Shown: piece after piece, positions 28,432-38,002 of the stretch
Layout of the letters: every line of letters starts with the position of its first letter
How positions within the stretch are numbered: position 1 is the first letter of the stretch
Origin: Methylobacterium organophilum
GTDB taxonomy: Bacteria > Pseudomonadota > Alphaproteobacteria > Rhizobiales > Beijerinckiaceae
Direction of reading: 5' to 3'
Assembly: GCF_022179465.1 (NCBI RefSeq)
Contig: NZ_BPQV01000017.1
Coordinates: forward strand, 1 to 64,000
Length of the DNA stretch: 64,000 nt
Notes under the pieces: model-generated
What the model was told of the DNA's origin: nothing
The model's database searches: none
The model's input: the letters and a program-made list of their open reading frames with translations, nothing else
Program-made: the position numbers and the translations under genes

Positions 28432-28944
28432 TCACGTCTCCGCCGGGAGGGCGGCGAGGCGCGCGGCCGCGCGCAGGCGCAGGGTCTCGAGCCGGGCCTG
28501 CTCCTCGCGGGTCACGATGCGGGCGAAGGAGAGGACGTGCACCAGCCGGTCGCCGAGGGCGATCTCCGCCTCGACGCAGCCGTTGAGGGTGCGCGCGTCC
28601 GAGACCGGGCGCAGGTCCTCTACCGGGACCTGGACGAGATCCACGACGCGGTCGACGAGGAGGCCGAGATCGCCGCCGGCGGACAGGACCACGTGGCTAT
28701 AGGCGTCCGCAGGCGCCGCGTCGGGCGCGGCCTCGGCCCCCGCGCGCAGGCCGAGGAGGCGGGCGAGGTCGAGCACCGGCACGGGCGCGCCCGACAGGTT
28801 CAGGAAGCCCGCCAGCGGTCCCCCCGCCGCCGGGGGCGCGTGCAGATGCGGCAGCGGCAGCACCTCCCGGACGGAGGCCCGCGACAGGGCGCAGAGGCGG
28901 CCCGCCAGGTCGAGGAGGAGATAGGCGGAGGCGGCTGGCGTCAT
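28432..28944 (-). CDS. cheW: CheW-type coupling protein, first gene of the chemosensory operon
   Basis: 170 residues from the ATG complement at 28942-28944 (MTPAASAYLLLDLAGRLCALSRASV). The upstream in-frame region is Arg/Cys-rich and not CheW-like. Domain core: LAGFLNLSGAPVPVLDLARLLGL and LGLLVDRVVDLVQVPVEDLRPV. Position first in the operon, followed by cheR after seven bases, parallels wspB or wspD. The 224 bases upstream up to the ilv leader peptide separate the two divergent transcripts; no clear promoter for the che genes was found there. Confidence 0.9.
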   Translation of the reverse strand: MTPAASAYLLLDLAGRLCALSRASVREVLPLPHLHAPPAAGGPLAGFLNLSGAPVPVLDLARLLGLRAGAEAAPDAAPADAYSHVVLSAGGDLGLLVDRVVDLVQVPVEDLRPVSDARTLNGCVEAEIALGDRLVHVLSFARIVTREEQARLETLRLRAAARLAALPAET

Positions 28945-29103
28945 GTCTCGCCTCAGGGCGCAGCGCCCGGTGGCCCTGCAGGTTCGGTCGCGGCTGCGCT
29001 TCGATGTGGTCCGAAACGCGCGTGGGGACAAGACGAGCGAAGCCTGGCCGCGGTTCCCCGTCGATCGCCCGTCGATTTGATCGAGAACCGCGCAAGGATC
29101 CCG

Positions 29104-29132
29104 TTGACGCTCGCCTATCCTTCGACTAGACG
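29104..29132 (+). promoter_or_regulatory. Promoter of the ilvI attenuator transcript
   Basis: TTGACG (29104-29109), 17-base spacer, TAGACG (29127-29132). Transcription would begin near 29139, about 30 bases before the leader peptide start, which is the usual distance in attenuator-controlled operons. Confidence 0.65.
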
Positions 29133-29168
29133 GGCGGCTCTTGTTTTCGAAGCAGTCTGATACGAAGC

Positions 29169-29219
29169 ATGCGTGCGGTTCTCATCGTAGCGGAAGCGCC
29201 ACGGACGGGGCGGGCTTGA
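29169..29219 (+). CDS. ilv leader peptide [16 protein letters not shown]
   Basis: ATG at 29169, stop TGA at 29217-29219, 16 residues: [16 protein letters not shown]. Codons 4-7 are GTT CTC ATC GTA, i.e. Val-Leu-Ile-Val in a row, the three branched-chain amino acids whose synthesis depends on the downstream gene. The stop codon lies inside the first leader hairpin (29210-29229). This is the classical design of a ribosome-mediated attenuator: starvation for any of the three charged tRNAs stalls the ribosome on codons 4-7 and prevents the terminator. Too short for ordinary gene finding. Ribosome binding site is weak (GAAGC). Confidence 0.85.
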   Translation: MRAVLIVAEAPRTGRA

Positions 29220-29275
29220 AATAGCCCGCGAGACCCGGTCGGTGGCGCATGCAGGGTCCCTCGGGGCCCTTTTTT
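29210..29275 (+). terminator. ilvI attenuator: pause hairpin, antiterminator and terminator
   Basis: Hairpin A: gcgggct (29210-29216) / agcccgc (29223-29229), overlapping the leader peptide stop. Terminator: agggtccc (29253-29260) / ggggccct (29263-29270), about 7 bp with a T-G wobble, followed directly by a run of six Ts (29270-29275). Alternative pairing gaccc (29232-29236) with gggtc (29254-29258) would disrupt the terminator's left arm and act as antiterminator. Arrangement and order fit translation-coupled attenuation; which segment the stalled ribosome frees is inferred. Confidence 0.8.
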
Positions 29276-29322
29276 GTTGCCGAATTCCGGGTCGTCGCAT
29301 GCGAAAGGTGATGGAGGAGACG

Positions 29323-31098
29323 ATGGGCGGCGAGGTCATGACCGGGGCCGAGATGGTCATCCGGGCGTTCCAGGATCAGGGCGTGGATACCCTGTTCGGC
29401 TATCCGGGCGGCGCGGTGCTCCCGATCTACGACGCCCTGTTCCACCAGGACGCGGTCAAGCACGTGCTCGTGCGCCACGAGCAGGGCGCGATCCACGCGG
29501 CGGAGGGCTATGCCCGCTCCTCCGGCAAGGTCGGCTGCGTCCTCGTGACCTCCGGCCCGGGCGCCACCAACATCATCACCGGCCTGACCGATGCGATGCT
29601 GGACTCGATCCCGATCGTCGCGATCACGGGCCAGGTCCCGACGCATCTGATCGGCTCCGACGCCTTCCAGGAATGCGACACGGTCGGCATCACGCGCCAC
29701 TGCACGAAGCACAACTACCTGGTCAAATCGATCGACGACCTGCCGCGCATCCTGCACGAGGCGTTCTACGTCGCGAGCCACGGCCGTCCGGGCCCGGTCG
29801 TCATCGACCTGCCCAAGGACGTCCAGTTCGCCTCCGGCGTCTACGAGCGCCCGCGCCACAACGGCCACAAGACCTACCACCCGGCGGTCAAGGGCGATCA
29901 GGACAAGATCCGCGCGGCCGTCGAGCTGATGGCCTCCGCGCGCCGGCCCGTCTTCTATACCGGCGGCGGCGTCATCAATTCCGGGCCCGAGGCCGCGCGT
30001 CTCCTGCGCGAGCTGGTGGCGGAGACCGGCTTCCCGATCACCTCGACCCTGATGGGCCTGGGCGCCTTCCCCGCCTCCGACGACAAGTTCCTCGGGATGC
30101 TGGGCATGCACGGCACCTACGAGGCCAACCTCGCGATGCACGATTGCGACGTGATGATCTGCATCGGCGCGCGCTTCGACGACCGCATCACCGGCCGGCT
30201 CGATGCCTTCGCACCCTATTCGAAGAAGATCCACGTCGACGTCGACGCCTCCTCGATCAACAAGGTCGTCAAGGTCGATGTCGGGATCCTGGGCGATTGC
30301 GCCTCGGTGCTGGAGGACATGCTCGCCGCCTGGCGGGCGCTGCCGTCCCAGCCCGACAAGGGACGCCTGGAGGACTGGTTCAACAAGATCAGCCGCTGGA
30401 AGTCGCGCGACTGCCTCGCCTACTGGCCCTCGGGCACGATCATCAAGCCGCAATACGCGGTCCAGCGCCTCTACGAGGCCTGCAAGGACCGCAAGACCTT
30501 CGTCACCACGGAGGTCGGCCAGCACCAGATGTGGGCGGCGCAGTACTTCAAGTTCGAGGAGCCGAACCGCTGGATGACCTCCGGCGGCCTCGGCACCATG
30601 GGCTACGGCCTGCCCGCCGCCATCGGCACGCAGCTCGCCAACCCGGACGGGCTCGTGATCGACATCGCGGGCGAGGCCTCGATCCTGATGAATATCCAGG
30701 AGCTCTCGACGGCGGTGCAGTACCGGCTGCCGATCAAGATCTTCATCCTGAACAACGAGTACATGGGCATGGTGCGCCAGTGGCAGGAGCTGCTGCACGG
30801 CTCGCGCTACTCGCAGAGCTACTCGGAGAGCCTGCCGGACTTCGTGAAGCTCGCCGAGGCCTACGGCGCCAAGGGCATCCGCTGCGAGAAGCCCGGCGAG
30901 CTCGACGCGGCGATCAAGGACATGCTCGACTACGACGGCCCGGTCATCTTCGACTGCGTCGTCGACAAGACCGAGAACTGCTTCCCGATGATCCCCTCGG
31001 GCAAGGCGCATAACGAGATGCTGCTCTCCGACTATCTCGGCGAGACCGGGGTCGAGATCGGCGACGTCATCTCGGAAGAGGGCAAGATGCTGGTCTGA
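29323..31098 (+). CDS. ilvI: Acetolactate synthase large (catalytic) subunit
   Basis: About 591 residues from ATG 29323, favoured over ATG 29299 and 29311 because GGAGG lies five bases before it. Condenses two pyruvates, or pyruvate with 2-oxobutyrate, the first common step of Val/Leu/Ile synthesis; ThDP, FAD and Mg dependent. Seen: [18 protein letters not shown] and [15 protein letters not shown] with the catalytic Glu (H-E-Q) near residue 50, [12 protein letters not shown], and the ThDP-binding segment GEAS...NNEYMGM near 450-475. The usual GDG of that motif reads G-E-A here (Glu451), a variant I recall from other Rhizobiales. Controlled by the upstream attenuator. Its regulatory partner ilvH is not adjacent. 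Confidence 0.96.
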   Translation: MGGEVMTGAEMVIRAFQDQGVDTLFGYPGGAVLPIYDALFHQDAVKHVLVRHEQGAIHAAEGYARSSGKVGCVLVTSGPGATNIITGLTDAMLDSIPIVAITGQVPTHLIGSDAFQECDTVGITRHCTKHNYLVKSIDDLPRILHEAFYVASHGRPGPVVIDLPKDVQFASGVYERPRHNGHKTYHPAVKGDQDKIRAAVELMASARRPVFYTGGGVINSGPEAARLLRELVAETGFPITSTLMGLGAFPASDDKFLGMLGMHGTYEANLAMHDCDVMICIGARFDDRITGRLDAFAPYSKKIHVDVDASSINKVVKVDVGILGDCASVLEDMLAAWRALPSQPDKGRLEDWFNKISRWKSRDCLAYWPSGTIIKPQYAVQRLYEACKDRKTFVTTEVGQHQMWAAQYFKFEEPNRWMTSGGLGTMGYGLPAAIGTQLANPDGLVIDIAGEASILMNIQELSTAVQYRLPIKIFILNNEYMGMVRQWQELLHGSRYSQSYSESLPDFVKLAEAYGAKGIRCEKPGELDAAIKDMLDYDGPVIFDCVVDKTENCFPMIPSGKAHNEMLLSDYLGETGVEIGDVISEEGKMLV

Positions 31099-31127
31099 CG
31101 ACCGGTACGGCCGGCCGGTCGGCGGAT

Positions 31128-31159
31128 CGCGCCCGGGGGCTTCAGAGGCCCCGGGCGCG
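31128..31159. terminator. GC-rich hairpin between convergent ilvI and methyltransferase genes
   Basis: Arms cgcgcccgggg (31128-31138) and ccccgggcgcg (31149-31159) are perfectly complementary over 11 bp; the methyltransferase stop codon (31142-31144) falls in the loop. No T-run on either side, so termination strength is uncertain, but the position between convergent genes suggests a shared bidirectional end. Confidence 0.45.
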
Positions 31160-32032
31160 GGCGGCGGACCGGATCCAGGCCGAGACCCGCGAGGGCGGCA
31201 GGTCGTGATGGCGCTTGGCATCGAGGGACGGCACCGAGGCGGCCCGGGCTTCCGGGCTCCAGGCGTCGCGCTTGCGCAGGAGGACGAAGAACTCGTCCTC
31301 GTTGGGCAGCGTCGGCGCGAAGGCCTCGCAGGCGAAGGGGATCAGGCCCAGCGCCAGGATCTCGGCGAGCGCCACGGCGAAGCTGTGCGGCGTGAACACC
31401 GTGCAATGGGCGTCGACATAGGTGTCCGTGCCGGCGACCTCCCGGACGATGCGCAGGGCCTCGGCGGGGCCGCCGCCGGGATAGGGCGTCGGGTCGACCC
31501 GGTGGCCCTTCCACACCGCCGGGGCATGGACCGGGCAGGCGCGGGCGATCTGCTCGTAGATCGCCGAGATGGGCGGCCGCTCCAGCCGGTTCAGATGCGC
31601 CGCGACGAGGGCGCCGGTCGGGGTCACGGGGCGGTGATGGTCGAAGGTGAAGCGCTTGTCGGGCACGACCAGGCAGACGAGGCCGTCCGCCTTCAGCGCC
31701 TCGGCCGCCTCGGCGAGCCAGCGGATGGGATCGGGGATGTGTTCGATCACATGGGCGGCGACGACGTAGTCCACGGGGCCGCGCGGCCCCAGGGCCTCGG
31801 CGAGGCTGCAGCGGTCGAGCACCACGTCGACCTCGGCGATGCCGGCCACGCCCTCCGGTCCCAGAGCCGGATGTCCGTCGTACTTCCGGCGGAGGTCGTC
31901 GGCGCCGAGGTGGTCCGCGTAGAGGATGTCGCCGTCTTCGCGGAGGATCAGAGGCCGGGCGAGGGGGCCGATCTCGACGCCGACACGTCCCGCGGGACGA
32001 ACAAATTCCAAGACACGCTGGCGCCGGTTCAT
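31142..32032 (-). CDS. Class I SAM-dependent methyltransferase between ilvI and ilvH
   Basis: 296 residues from the ATG complement at 32030-32032 (MNRRQRVLEFVRPAGRVGVEIG). A Rossmann-type methyltransferase: SAM motif I VGVEIGPLARP (about 18-28), VDVVLDRCSLAEAL, then DYVVAAHVIEHIPDPIRWLAE with the EHIPDP motif typical of methyltransferase-11/23 domains, and LVCLVVPDKRFTFDHHRP. The last ~60 residues are predicted soluble. Relatives are often found with glycan or cell-surface genes, but no such neighbour is present, so the substrate is unknown. Opposite strand to both ilv genes; 83 bases from the ilvH start, so divergent promoters share that gap. Confidence 0.8.
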   Translation of the reverse strand: MNRRQRVLEFVRPAGRVGVEIGPLARPLILREDGDILYADHLGADDLRRKYDGHPALGPEGVAGIAEVDVVLDRCSLAEALGPRGPVDYVVAAHVIEHIPDPIRWLAEAAEALKADGLVCLVVPDKRFTFDHHRPVTPTGALVAAHLNRLERPPISAIYEQIARACPVHAPAVWKGHRVDPTPYPGGGPAEALRIVREVAGTDTYVDAHCTVFTPHSFAVALAEILALGLIPFACEAFAPTLPNEDEFFVLLRKRDAWSPEARAASVPSLDAKRHHDLPPSRVSAWIRSAARARGL

Positions 32033-32115
32033 GGCGCGGCCGGTATCACCCGGGAGGACGACGGTCCAGCGCCCTTCCGGGACCCAGGGAAGACGACAGC
32101 GAAGGATCGGCACGG

Positions 32116-32658
32116 ATGAACGCGATGAACACCCACTACCCCGACGCGGTCCGCGTCGAGCCGGTCAACCGCCACACCCTCGCGGTGATCGTGGACAACG
32201 AGCCCGGCGCCCTCGCCCGCATCGCCGGCCTGTTCTCGGGCCGCGGCTACAACATCGAGAGCCTGACCGTGTCCGAGACGGAGGAGGCGCGCCACATCTC
32301 CCGCATCACCATCGTGACCACGGGCACGAACGCGGTGATCGAGCAGATCAAGGCGCAGCTCGACCGCCTGGTGCCGGTGCACCGGGTCGTCGACCTCACC
32401 CTCCAGGGCAATGCCCTCGAGCGGGAGCTCTGCCTGGTGAAGGTGGTCGGCCAGGGCGAGAACCGCAGCGAGGCCCTGCGGCTCGCCTCGGCCTTCGGCG
32501 CGCGCACGCTCGATGCCACGCTCAACTCCTTCGTGTTCGAGCTGACCGGCGCGACCGAGGAGATCGACCGCTTCATTCACCTGCTCGGCGTGATCGGCCT
32601 CGTCGAGATCTCCCGCACCGGCATCGCCGCCATGGGCCGCGGCGCGGAGCCGATGTAG
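32116..32658 (+). CDS. ilvH: Acetolactate synthase small (regulatory) subunit
   Basis: 180 residues, starting MNAMNTHYPDAVRVEPVNRHTLAVIVDNEPGALARIAGLF. An ACT domain occupies about 19-95 (NEPGALARIAGLFSGRGYNIESLTV), followed by the second ACT-like half (ELCLVKVV..AFGARTLDATLNSFVFELTG). It binds valine and confers feedback inhibition and full activity on the large subunit. Because an opposite-strand gene separates it from ilvI it must have its own promoter, and the leader attenuator of ilvI would not control it. Confidence 0.95.
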   Translation: MNAMNTHYPDAVRVEPVNRHTLAVIVDNEPGALARIAGLFSGRGYNIESLTVSETEEARHISRITIVTTGTNAVIEQIKAQLDRLVPVHRVVDLTLQGNALERELCLVKVVGQGENRSEALRLASAFGARTLDATLNSFVFELTGATEEIDRFIHLLGVIGLVEISRTGIAAMGRGAEPM

Positions 32659-32714
32659 GATCGGGCCGGAATCTCGGCCGGCGCGCCCCGCGCGCCGGTT
32701 CCCGGAGGCTCGCG

Positions 32715-33008
32715 ATGGAAGCCAAAGTCGTTCGCTGGGGCGATGATCTCGCCGTCAGGCTGACCAGCGCGGAGGCCGAGGAACTCGGCATCCGCGAGGG
32801 GGAGACCGTGGAGATCGTTTCGAAGCCGCCATCGCCGCCCGAACCGGCACAATGGGCCGGCCGGCGCTACGTTGACGGGCGTCCTGTCTACACACTCGAG
32901 GAGATGGTCTCGGAGATGCGCCGTCTCGGTCCGGACTTCGAGCCGCCGACCGTCGATTGGGGACCGGATCGCGGCGCCGAGATCATCGACGACGGCGATC
33001 CCCGCTGA
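32715..33008 (+). CDS. mazE: MazE/AbrB-type antitoxin
   Basis: 97 residues. N-terminal ~45 residues MEAKVVRWGDDLAVRLTSAEAEELGIREGETVEI form an AbrB/MazE swapped-hairpin DNA-binding domain (the usual form is WGNSLAVRLP). The C-terminal half (RRYVDGRPVYTLEEMVSEMRRLGPDFEPPTVDWG) is the acidic, partly disordered arm that binds and inhibits the toxin. ATG at 32715 is preceded by GGAGG. The toxin gene begins one base after its stop. Confidence 0.85.
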   Translation: MEAKVVRWGDDLAVRLTSAEAEELGIREGETVEIVSKPPSPPEPAQWAGRRYVDGRPVYTLEEMVSEMRRLGPDFEPPTVDWGPDRGAEIIDDGDPR

Positions 33009-33009
33009 G

Positions 33010-33354
33010 ATGGCGCCCGACGACGCGCCGCTCCAGCCCGGCGATCTGATCCTCGTCGAACTCGGCCCGGTGCGCGGCACCGAACAGGATGGGCGGCGGC
33101 CGGTTCTCGTCGTCTCGGAAGCACTCATGAACTCGGCGACGCGCCGGGTGATCGGCTGCCCGATCACGCGCAACGTCGACCCCTGGCCGACCAAGGTCAT
33201 GCTTCCCGCCGGCACAGGCACGGCCGGCGCCGTCCTGACGGACCAGGTCCGCTCGATCGATCAACGGGCTCGCATCCTCAGGCGTCTCGGCGTGGTGCCC
33301 GACTCCGTTCTCATCGAAGTTCGCCACCAGATCGCGAAGCTGATCGGTCTCTGA
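33010..33354 (+). CDS. mazF: MazF/PemK-type endoribonuclease toxin
   Basis: 114 residues from ATG at 33010, one base after the antitoxin stop, so coupled. The fold-defining features are QPGDLILVELGPVRGTEQDGRRPVLVVSEALMN at the start, VIGCPITRNVDPWPTKVML, and VLTDQVRSIDQRARILRRLG (MazF catalytic S/T-D-Q-x-R motif, TDQVRSID). MazF cleaves RNA at short sequence motifs, arresting growth. Length and both conserved motifs are intact, so the toxin is probably functional. Confidence 0.88.
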   Translation: MAPDDAPLQPGDLILVELGPVRGTEQDGRRPVLVVSEALMNSATRRVIGCPITRNVDPWPTKVMLPAGTGTAGAVLTDQVRSIDQRARILRRLGVVPDSVLIEVRHQIAKLIGL

Positions 33355-33381
33355 CCCGCACGAAATTTGGAAGATCTCCGA

Positions 33382-34026
33382 ATGACCGCCCGCACCCTCT
33401 ACTACGCCCCCGGCGCTTGCTCGCTCGCGTCCCACATCGCCCTGGAAGAGACCGGTGCGCCCTACGAGACCGTGCGCCTCGACCTGCAGGCGGGAGACCA
33501 GAGGGCCGCGGAATACCTGGCGATCAACGAGAAGGGCCGGGTGCCCGCCCTCTACGAGGACGGCTGGGTGCTCACCGAGAACACCGCGCTCCTGCGCCAC
33601 ATCGCCCGCGCGCATCCGGAGGCCGGGCTCTGGCCGCAGGCGCCCCGGGCGCAGGCCGAGGCGGACGAGTGGCTGTCCTGGCTCTCGACGAACCACCACC
33701 CGGCCTTCGCCCATATCCGCCGCAGCGAGCGCTACACCGACGACGAGGCCGCGTTTCCCGGAATCCGGGCCAAGGGCCTCGACACCTTCGGCGATCTCTG
33801 CACCATGACGGAGGTGCGCCTCTCCAACGGCGGCTGGGCGGTGGGCGGCCGCTACAGCGTGGTCGATCCCTACCTGCTCCTGTTCTGGACCTGGGGCCGC
33901 GGCCCGGCCTGCAAGTTCGACATGGCCGAGCGCTTCCCCGCCTGGACCGCCCATGCGAGGGCGATGGCGGAACGGGCCGCCGTGCAGGCGGTCTTCGCCC
34001 GCGAGAGGCTGACGCTGCCGGCCTGA
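33382..34026 (+). CDS. Glutathione S-transferase family protein
   Basis: 214 residues from ATG at 33382 (MTARTLYYAPGACSLASHIALEETGAPYETVRLDL). The thioredoxin-like N-terminal domain carries YYAPGACSLASHIALEE and NEKGRVPALYEDGWVLTENTALLRHIA (cis-Pro and ENTAL GSH-binding turn), followed by an all-helical C-terminal domain. Cys13 sits where beta-class enzymes have their catalytic Cys (GACSLA). The substrate is not inferable. Follows mazF by 27 bases and precedes the tetR operator. Confidence 0.88.
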   Translation: MTARTLYYAPGACSLASHIALEETGAPYETVRLDLQAGDQRAAEYLAINEKGRVPALYEDGWVLTENTALLRHIARAHPEAGLWPQAPRAQAEADEWLSWLSTNHHPAFAHIRRSERYTDDEAAFPGIRAKGLDTFGDLCTMTEVRLSNGGWAVGGRYSVVDPYLLLFWTWGRGPACKFDMAERFPAWTAHARAMAERAAVQAVFARERLTLPA

Positions 34027-34102
34027 GCCCGCGGCCTCGCGCGCGGCGCCGGAGCCGAGCCCGGGAGCCCGGTTGCCTGAGGCGGCGAATCTGTCTAAGG
34101 AG

Positions 34103-34120
34103 CCGTACCGTACGGTACGG
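34103..34120 (+). promoter_or_regulatory. 18-base perfect palindrome, probable TetR operator
   Basis: ccgtaccgtacggtacgg is its own reverse complement and ends 16 bases before the tetR ATG. Its core taccgtacggta is the type of dyad bound by TetR-family dimers. Position over the transcription start region suggests autorepression. Seen: the palindrome; inferred: binding by the downstream regulator. Confidence 0.75.
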
Positions 34121-34136
34121 TACTGGCCCCAGGGCG

Positions 34137-35820
<1,684 letters not shown>

Positions 35821-35823
<3 letters not shown>

Positions 35824-35915
35824 TCCGGGAACGGATCACCCGTGACATCGAGGCCGGGCTTTCCCGGCCTCGGGCTCATCTGAAGGCCGGCCCGCGACGC
35901 GGTGCCGGCCTTTTT
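35821..35915 (+). terminator. Three consecutive hairpins after ilvC, last is an intrinsic terminator
   Basis: Hairpin 1: tgatccg (35821-35827) / cggatca (35832-35838), overlapping the stop codon. Hairpin 2: gaggccggg (35850-35858) / cccggcctc (35863-35871) with CTTT loop. Hairpin 3: aaggccggc (35883-35891) / gccggcctt (35904-35912) with T-run TTTTT at 35911-35915. The third is the functional terminator; the first two may protect the transcript 3' end. Confidence 0.8.
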
Positions 35916-36019
35916 CTTGGGCGGCCCCCTCGGGCAAGATGCCCTACAGGCGGCCCCGCCTGCTCTGCGATGCTGCCCCGCGCAAAGACGGGCGGCACGA
36001 CATACCGGGAGGATACGAG

Positions 36020-36673
36020 ATGGATTCACTCTATAGCGGGGAGCACCGCGCGCTCCAGGAAGCGTTCGGCACGCAGAAGCTCGCGGACTTCCTCGACAAG
36101 CATCACGTCCAGCCGGCGCTCGGCGAGCCGGAGCGCGGCTTCATCGAGACCCGCGACATGTTCTTCCTCTCGACCGTCGATCCGGAGGGGAACCCGACCG
36201 TCTCCTACAAGGGCGGCCCCAGCGGCTTCGTGAAGGTGCTCGGCCCGAACGCGCTCGCCTTCCCGGGCTTCGACGGCAACGGCATGTTCCTGTCGATGGG
36301 CAACATCACCGGCCAGGGCCGGGTCGGCCTGCTCTTCATCGACTTCGAGACGCCGCACCGCCTGCGGGTGCAGGGCACCGCGCGGGTCCTGCGCGAGGAT
36401 CCCCTGCTGAGCGAATACACCGAAGCCAAGTACATCGTGCGCGTCGACGTCACCAAGGCCTGGGTCAACTGCCCGCGCTACGTCCACCAATACACCCGCG
36501 TCGCGCAGAGCCGCTACGTGCCCAGGCCCGGCAGCGAGACGCCGCTCGCCCAGTGGAAGCGCCTCGACATGGTGCAGGCGGTGATCAGCGACGAGGACCG
36601 GGCGCGGGCCGAGCGGGAAGGCGTGCTGAGCCTCGATGCCTATGGGGAGAAGCTGGTGAAGGGCGAGGCCTGA
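36020..36673 (+). CDS. Pyridoxamine 5'-phosphate oxidase-like FMN-binding protein
   Basis: 217 residues from ATG at 36020, where GGGAGGA is the binding site; the ATG at 35939 lacks one and its N-terminal extension is not family-like. The split-barrel flavin domain runs from about 30-170: RGFIETRDMFFLSTVDPEGNPTVSYKGGPSGFVKVL, then RVGLLFIDFETPHRLRVQGTARVL. Relatives are called pyridoxamine 5'-phosphate oxidase family proteins without proven PNPOx activity; substrate unknown. Single gene, converging on trpS. Confidence 0.8.
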   Translation: MDSLYSGEHRALQEAFGTQKLADFLDKHHVQPALGEPERGFIETRDMFFLSTVDPEGNPTVSYKGGPSGFVKVLGPNALAFPGFDGNGMFLSMGNITGQGRVGLLFIDFETPHRLRVQGTARVLREDPLLSEYTEAKYIVRVDVTKAWVNCPRYVHQYTRVAQSRYVPRPGSETPLAQWKRLDMVQAVISDEDRARAEREGVLSLDAYGEKLVKGEA

Positions 36674-36796
36674 GGGAGCGGGGCGCGGCGCCCCGGGCGA
36701 TCCTGCGGAAGACAGGCCGGGCGAGGTCGCCACGAGATCGCGGGCGGGGCCAGCGCGGCCGGGAGACCGATGCCGGCTCCGAGCCGTCGCAACCGT

Positions 36797-36821
36797 CCGA
36801 ACGGCCGGAGCGGCCGTTCGG
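36797..36821. terminator. 11-bp hairpin between convergent genes
   Basis: ccgaacggccg (36797-36807) / cggccgttcgg (36811-36821), loop GAG, perfect over 11 bp, 11 bases beyond the trpS stop and 123 beyond the flavoprotein stop. Likely a bidirectional transcription end although T-runs are missing. Confidence 0.55.
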
Positions 36822-36831
36822 CGCCCGTGCC

Positions 36832-37893
36832 TCAGACCGCCTTCAGCGCCGGCCCGCGGCGGACGAAGCCGACGATGTCCTTCACCGCGTCGAGGGTCGG
36901 GGCGGCGATGGCCTCGGCCCGGGCGGCGCCGTCGGCCAGCACGGAATCGATATAGGCCGTGTCGGCGACGAGCCGCTTCATCTCGGCGCCGATCGGCGCG
37001 AGCTTCTCGACGGCGAGGTCGACCAGCGCCGGCTTGAAGCTCGAGAACTGGGCGCCGCCGAAATCCGTCAGCACCTCCTCGCGGGTGATGCCGCGCAGCG
37101 CCGCGAAGATGCCGACGAGGTTGTCCGCCTCCGGCCGGCCGGCGAGGCCCGCCACCTCGGAGGGCAGCGCCTCCGGATCGGTCTTGGCCTTGCGCACCTT
37201 CTGGGCGATGGCGTCCGCGTCGTCGGTGAGGTTGATGCGGGAATAGTCGGAGGGGTCCGACTTCGACATCTTCTTCGAGCCGTCGCGCAGGGACATGACG
37301 CGGGCGGCCGGGCCGCCGATCAGCGGCTCGGTGAGCGGGAAGAACTGCTCGCCATGGCCATGGGCCAGGATCGAGCCGGCGAAGTCGTTGTTGAACTTCT
37401 GCGCGATGTCGCGGGTCAGCTCCAGATGCTGCTTCTGGTCCTCGCCCACGGGCACATGCGTCGCCCGGTAGGCCAGGATGTCGGCGGCCATCAGCACCGG
37501 ATAGTCGTAGAGCCCGATCGAGGCGTTCTCCCGGTCCTTGCCGGCCTTGTCCTTGAACTGCGTCATGCGGTTCAGCCAGCCGAGGCGGGCGACGCAGTTG
37601 AAGATCCAGGCGAGCTCGGCGTGCTGGGGCACCTGGGACTGGTTGAAGACGATCGAGCGCTTGGGATCGATGCCGGCGGCGAGGAAGGCGGCGGTGACCT
37701 CGCGGATCTGGCCCTTCAGCGCCTCGGGGTCCTGCCACAGCGTGATCGCGTGCAGGTCCACCACGCAATAGAGGCACTGCGCGTCCCGCTCCTGCATCTC
37801 CACGAAGCGCTTGATGGCGCCGAGATAGTTGCCGAGATGCAGGTTCCCGGTCGGCTGGACGCCGGAGAAGACGAGGTCGGTGAACGCGGCCAT
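36832..37893 (-). CDS. trpS: Tryptophanyl-tRNA synthetase
   Basis: 353 residues from the ATG complement at 37891-37893 ([34 protein letters not shown]). Class I synthetase: the HIGH-type motif is GNLHLGN (residues ~16-22) and the KMSKS motif is [19 protein letters not shown] (about 200). Charges tRNA-Trp. The longer reading from 37968 adds residues not seen in the family. Followed 110 bases upstream on the same strand by the endonuclease III homologue. Confidence 0.97.
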   Translation of the reverse strand: MAAFTDLVFSGVQPTGNLHLGNYLGAIKRFVEMQERDAQCLYCVVDLHAITLWQDPEALKGQIREVTAAFLAAGIDPKRSIVFNQSQVPQHAELAWIFNCVARLGWLNRMTQFKDKAGKDRENASIGLYDYPVLMAADILAYRATHVPVGEDQKQHLELTRDIAQKFNNDFAGSILAHGHGEQFFPLTEPLIGGPAARVMSLRDGSKKMSKSDPSDYSRINLTDDADAIAQKVRKAKTDPEALPSEVAGLAGRPEADNLVGIFAALRGITREEVLTDFGGAQFSSFKPALVDLAVEKLAPIGAEMKRLVADTAYIDSVLADGAARAEAIAAPTLDAVKDIVGFVRRGPALKAV

Positions 37894-38002
37894 CGGCGCG
37901 GATCCCTGGGTGCGGAGGCTGGGCCGAGGCGATCTCGTGTCCCTGGTCAAGGGGCCGGTTACTGGCACCCGGGAGCGGAGCCGGTCAAGAACGCCGGCGG
38001 GC

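Noticed and set aside
29182-31221. 679-codon minus-strand frame opposite ilvI
   Set aside because: Antisense artefact over the leader and ilvI; the leader peptide and IlvI motifs explain the region.
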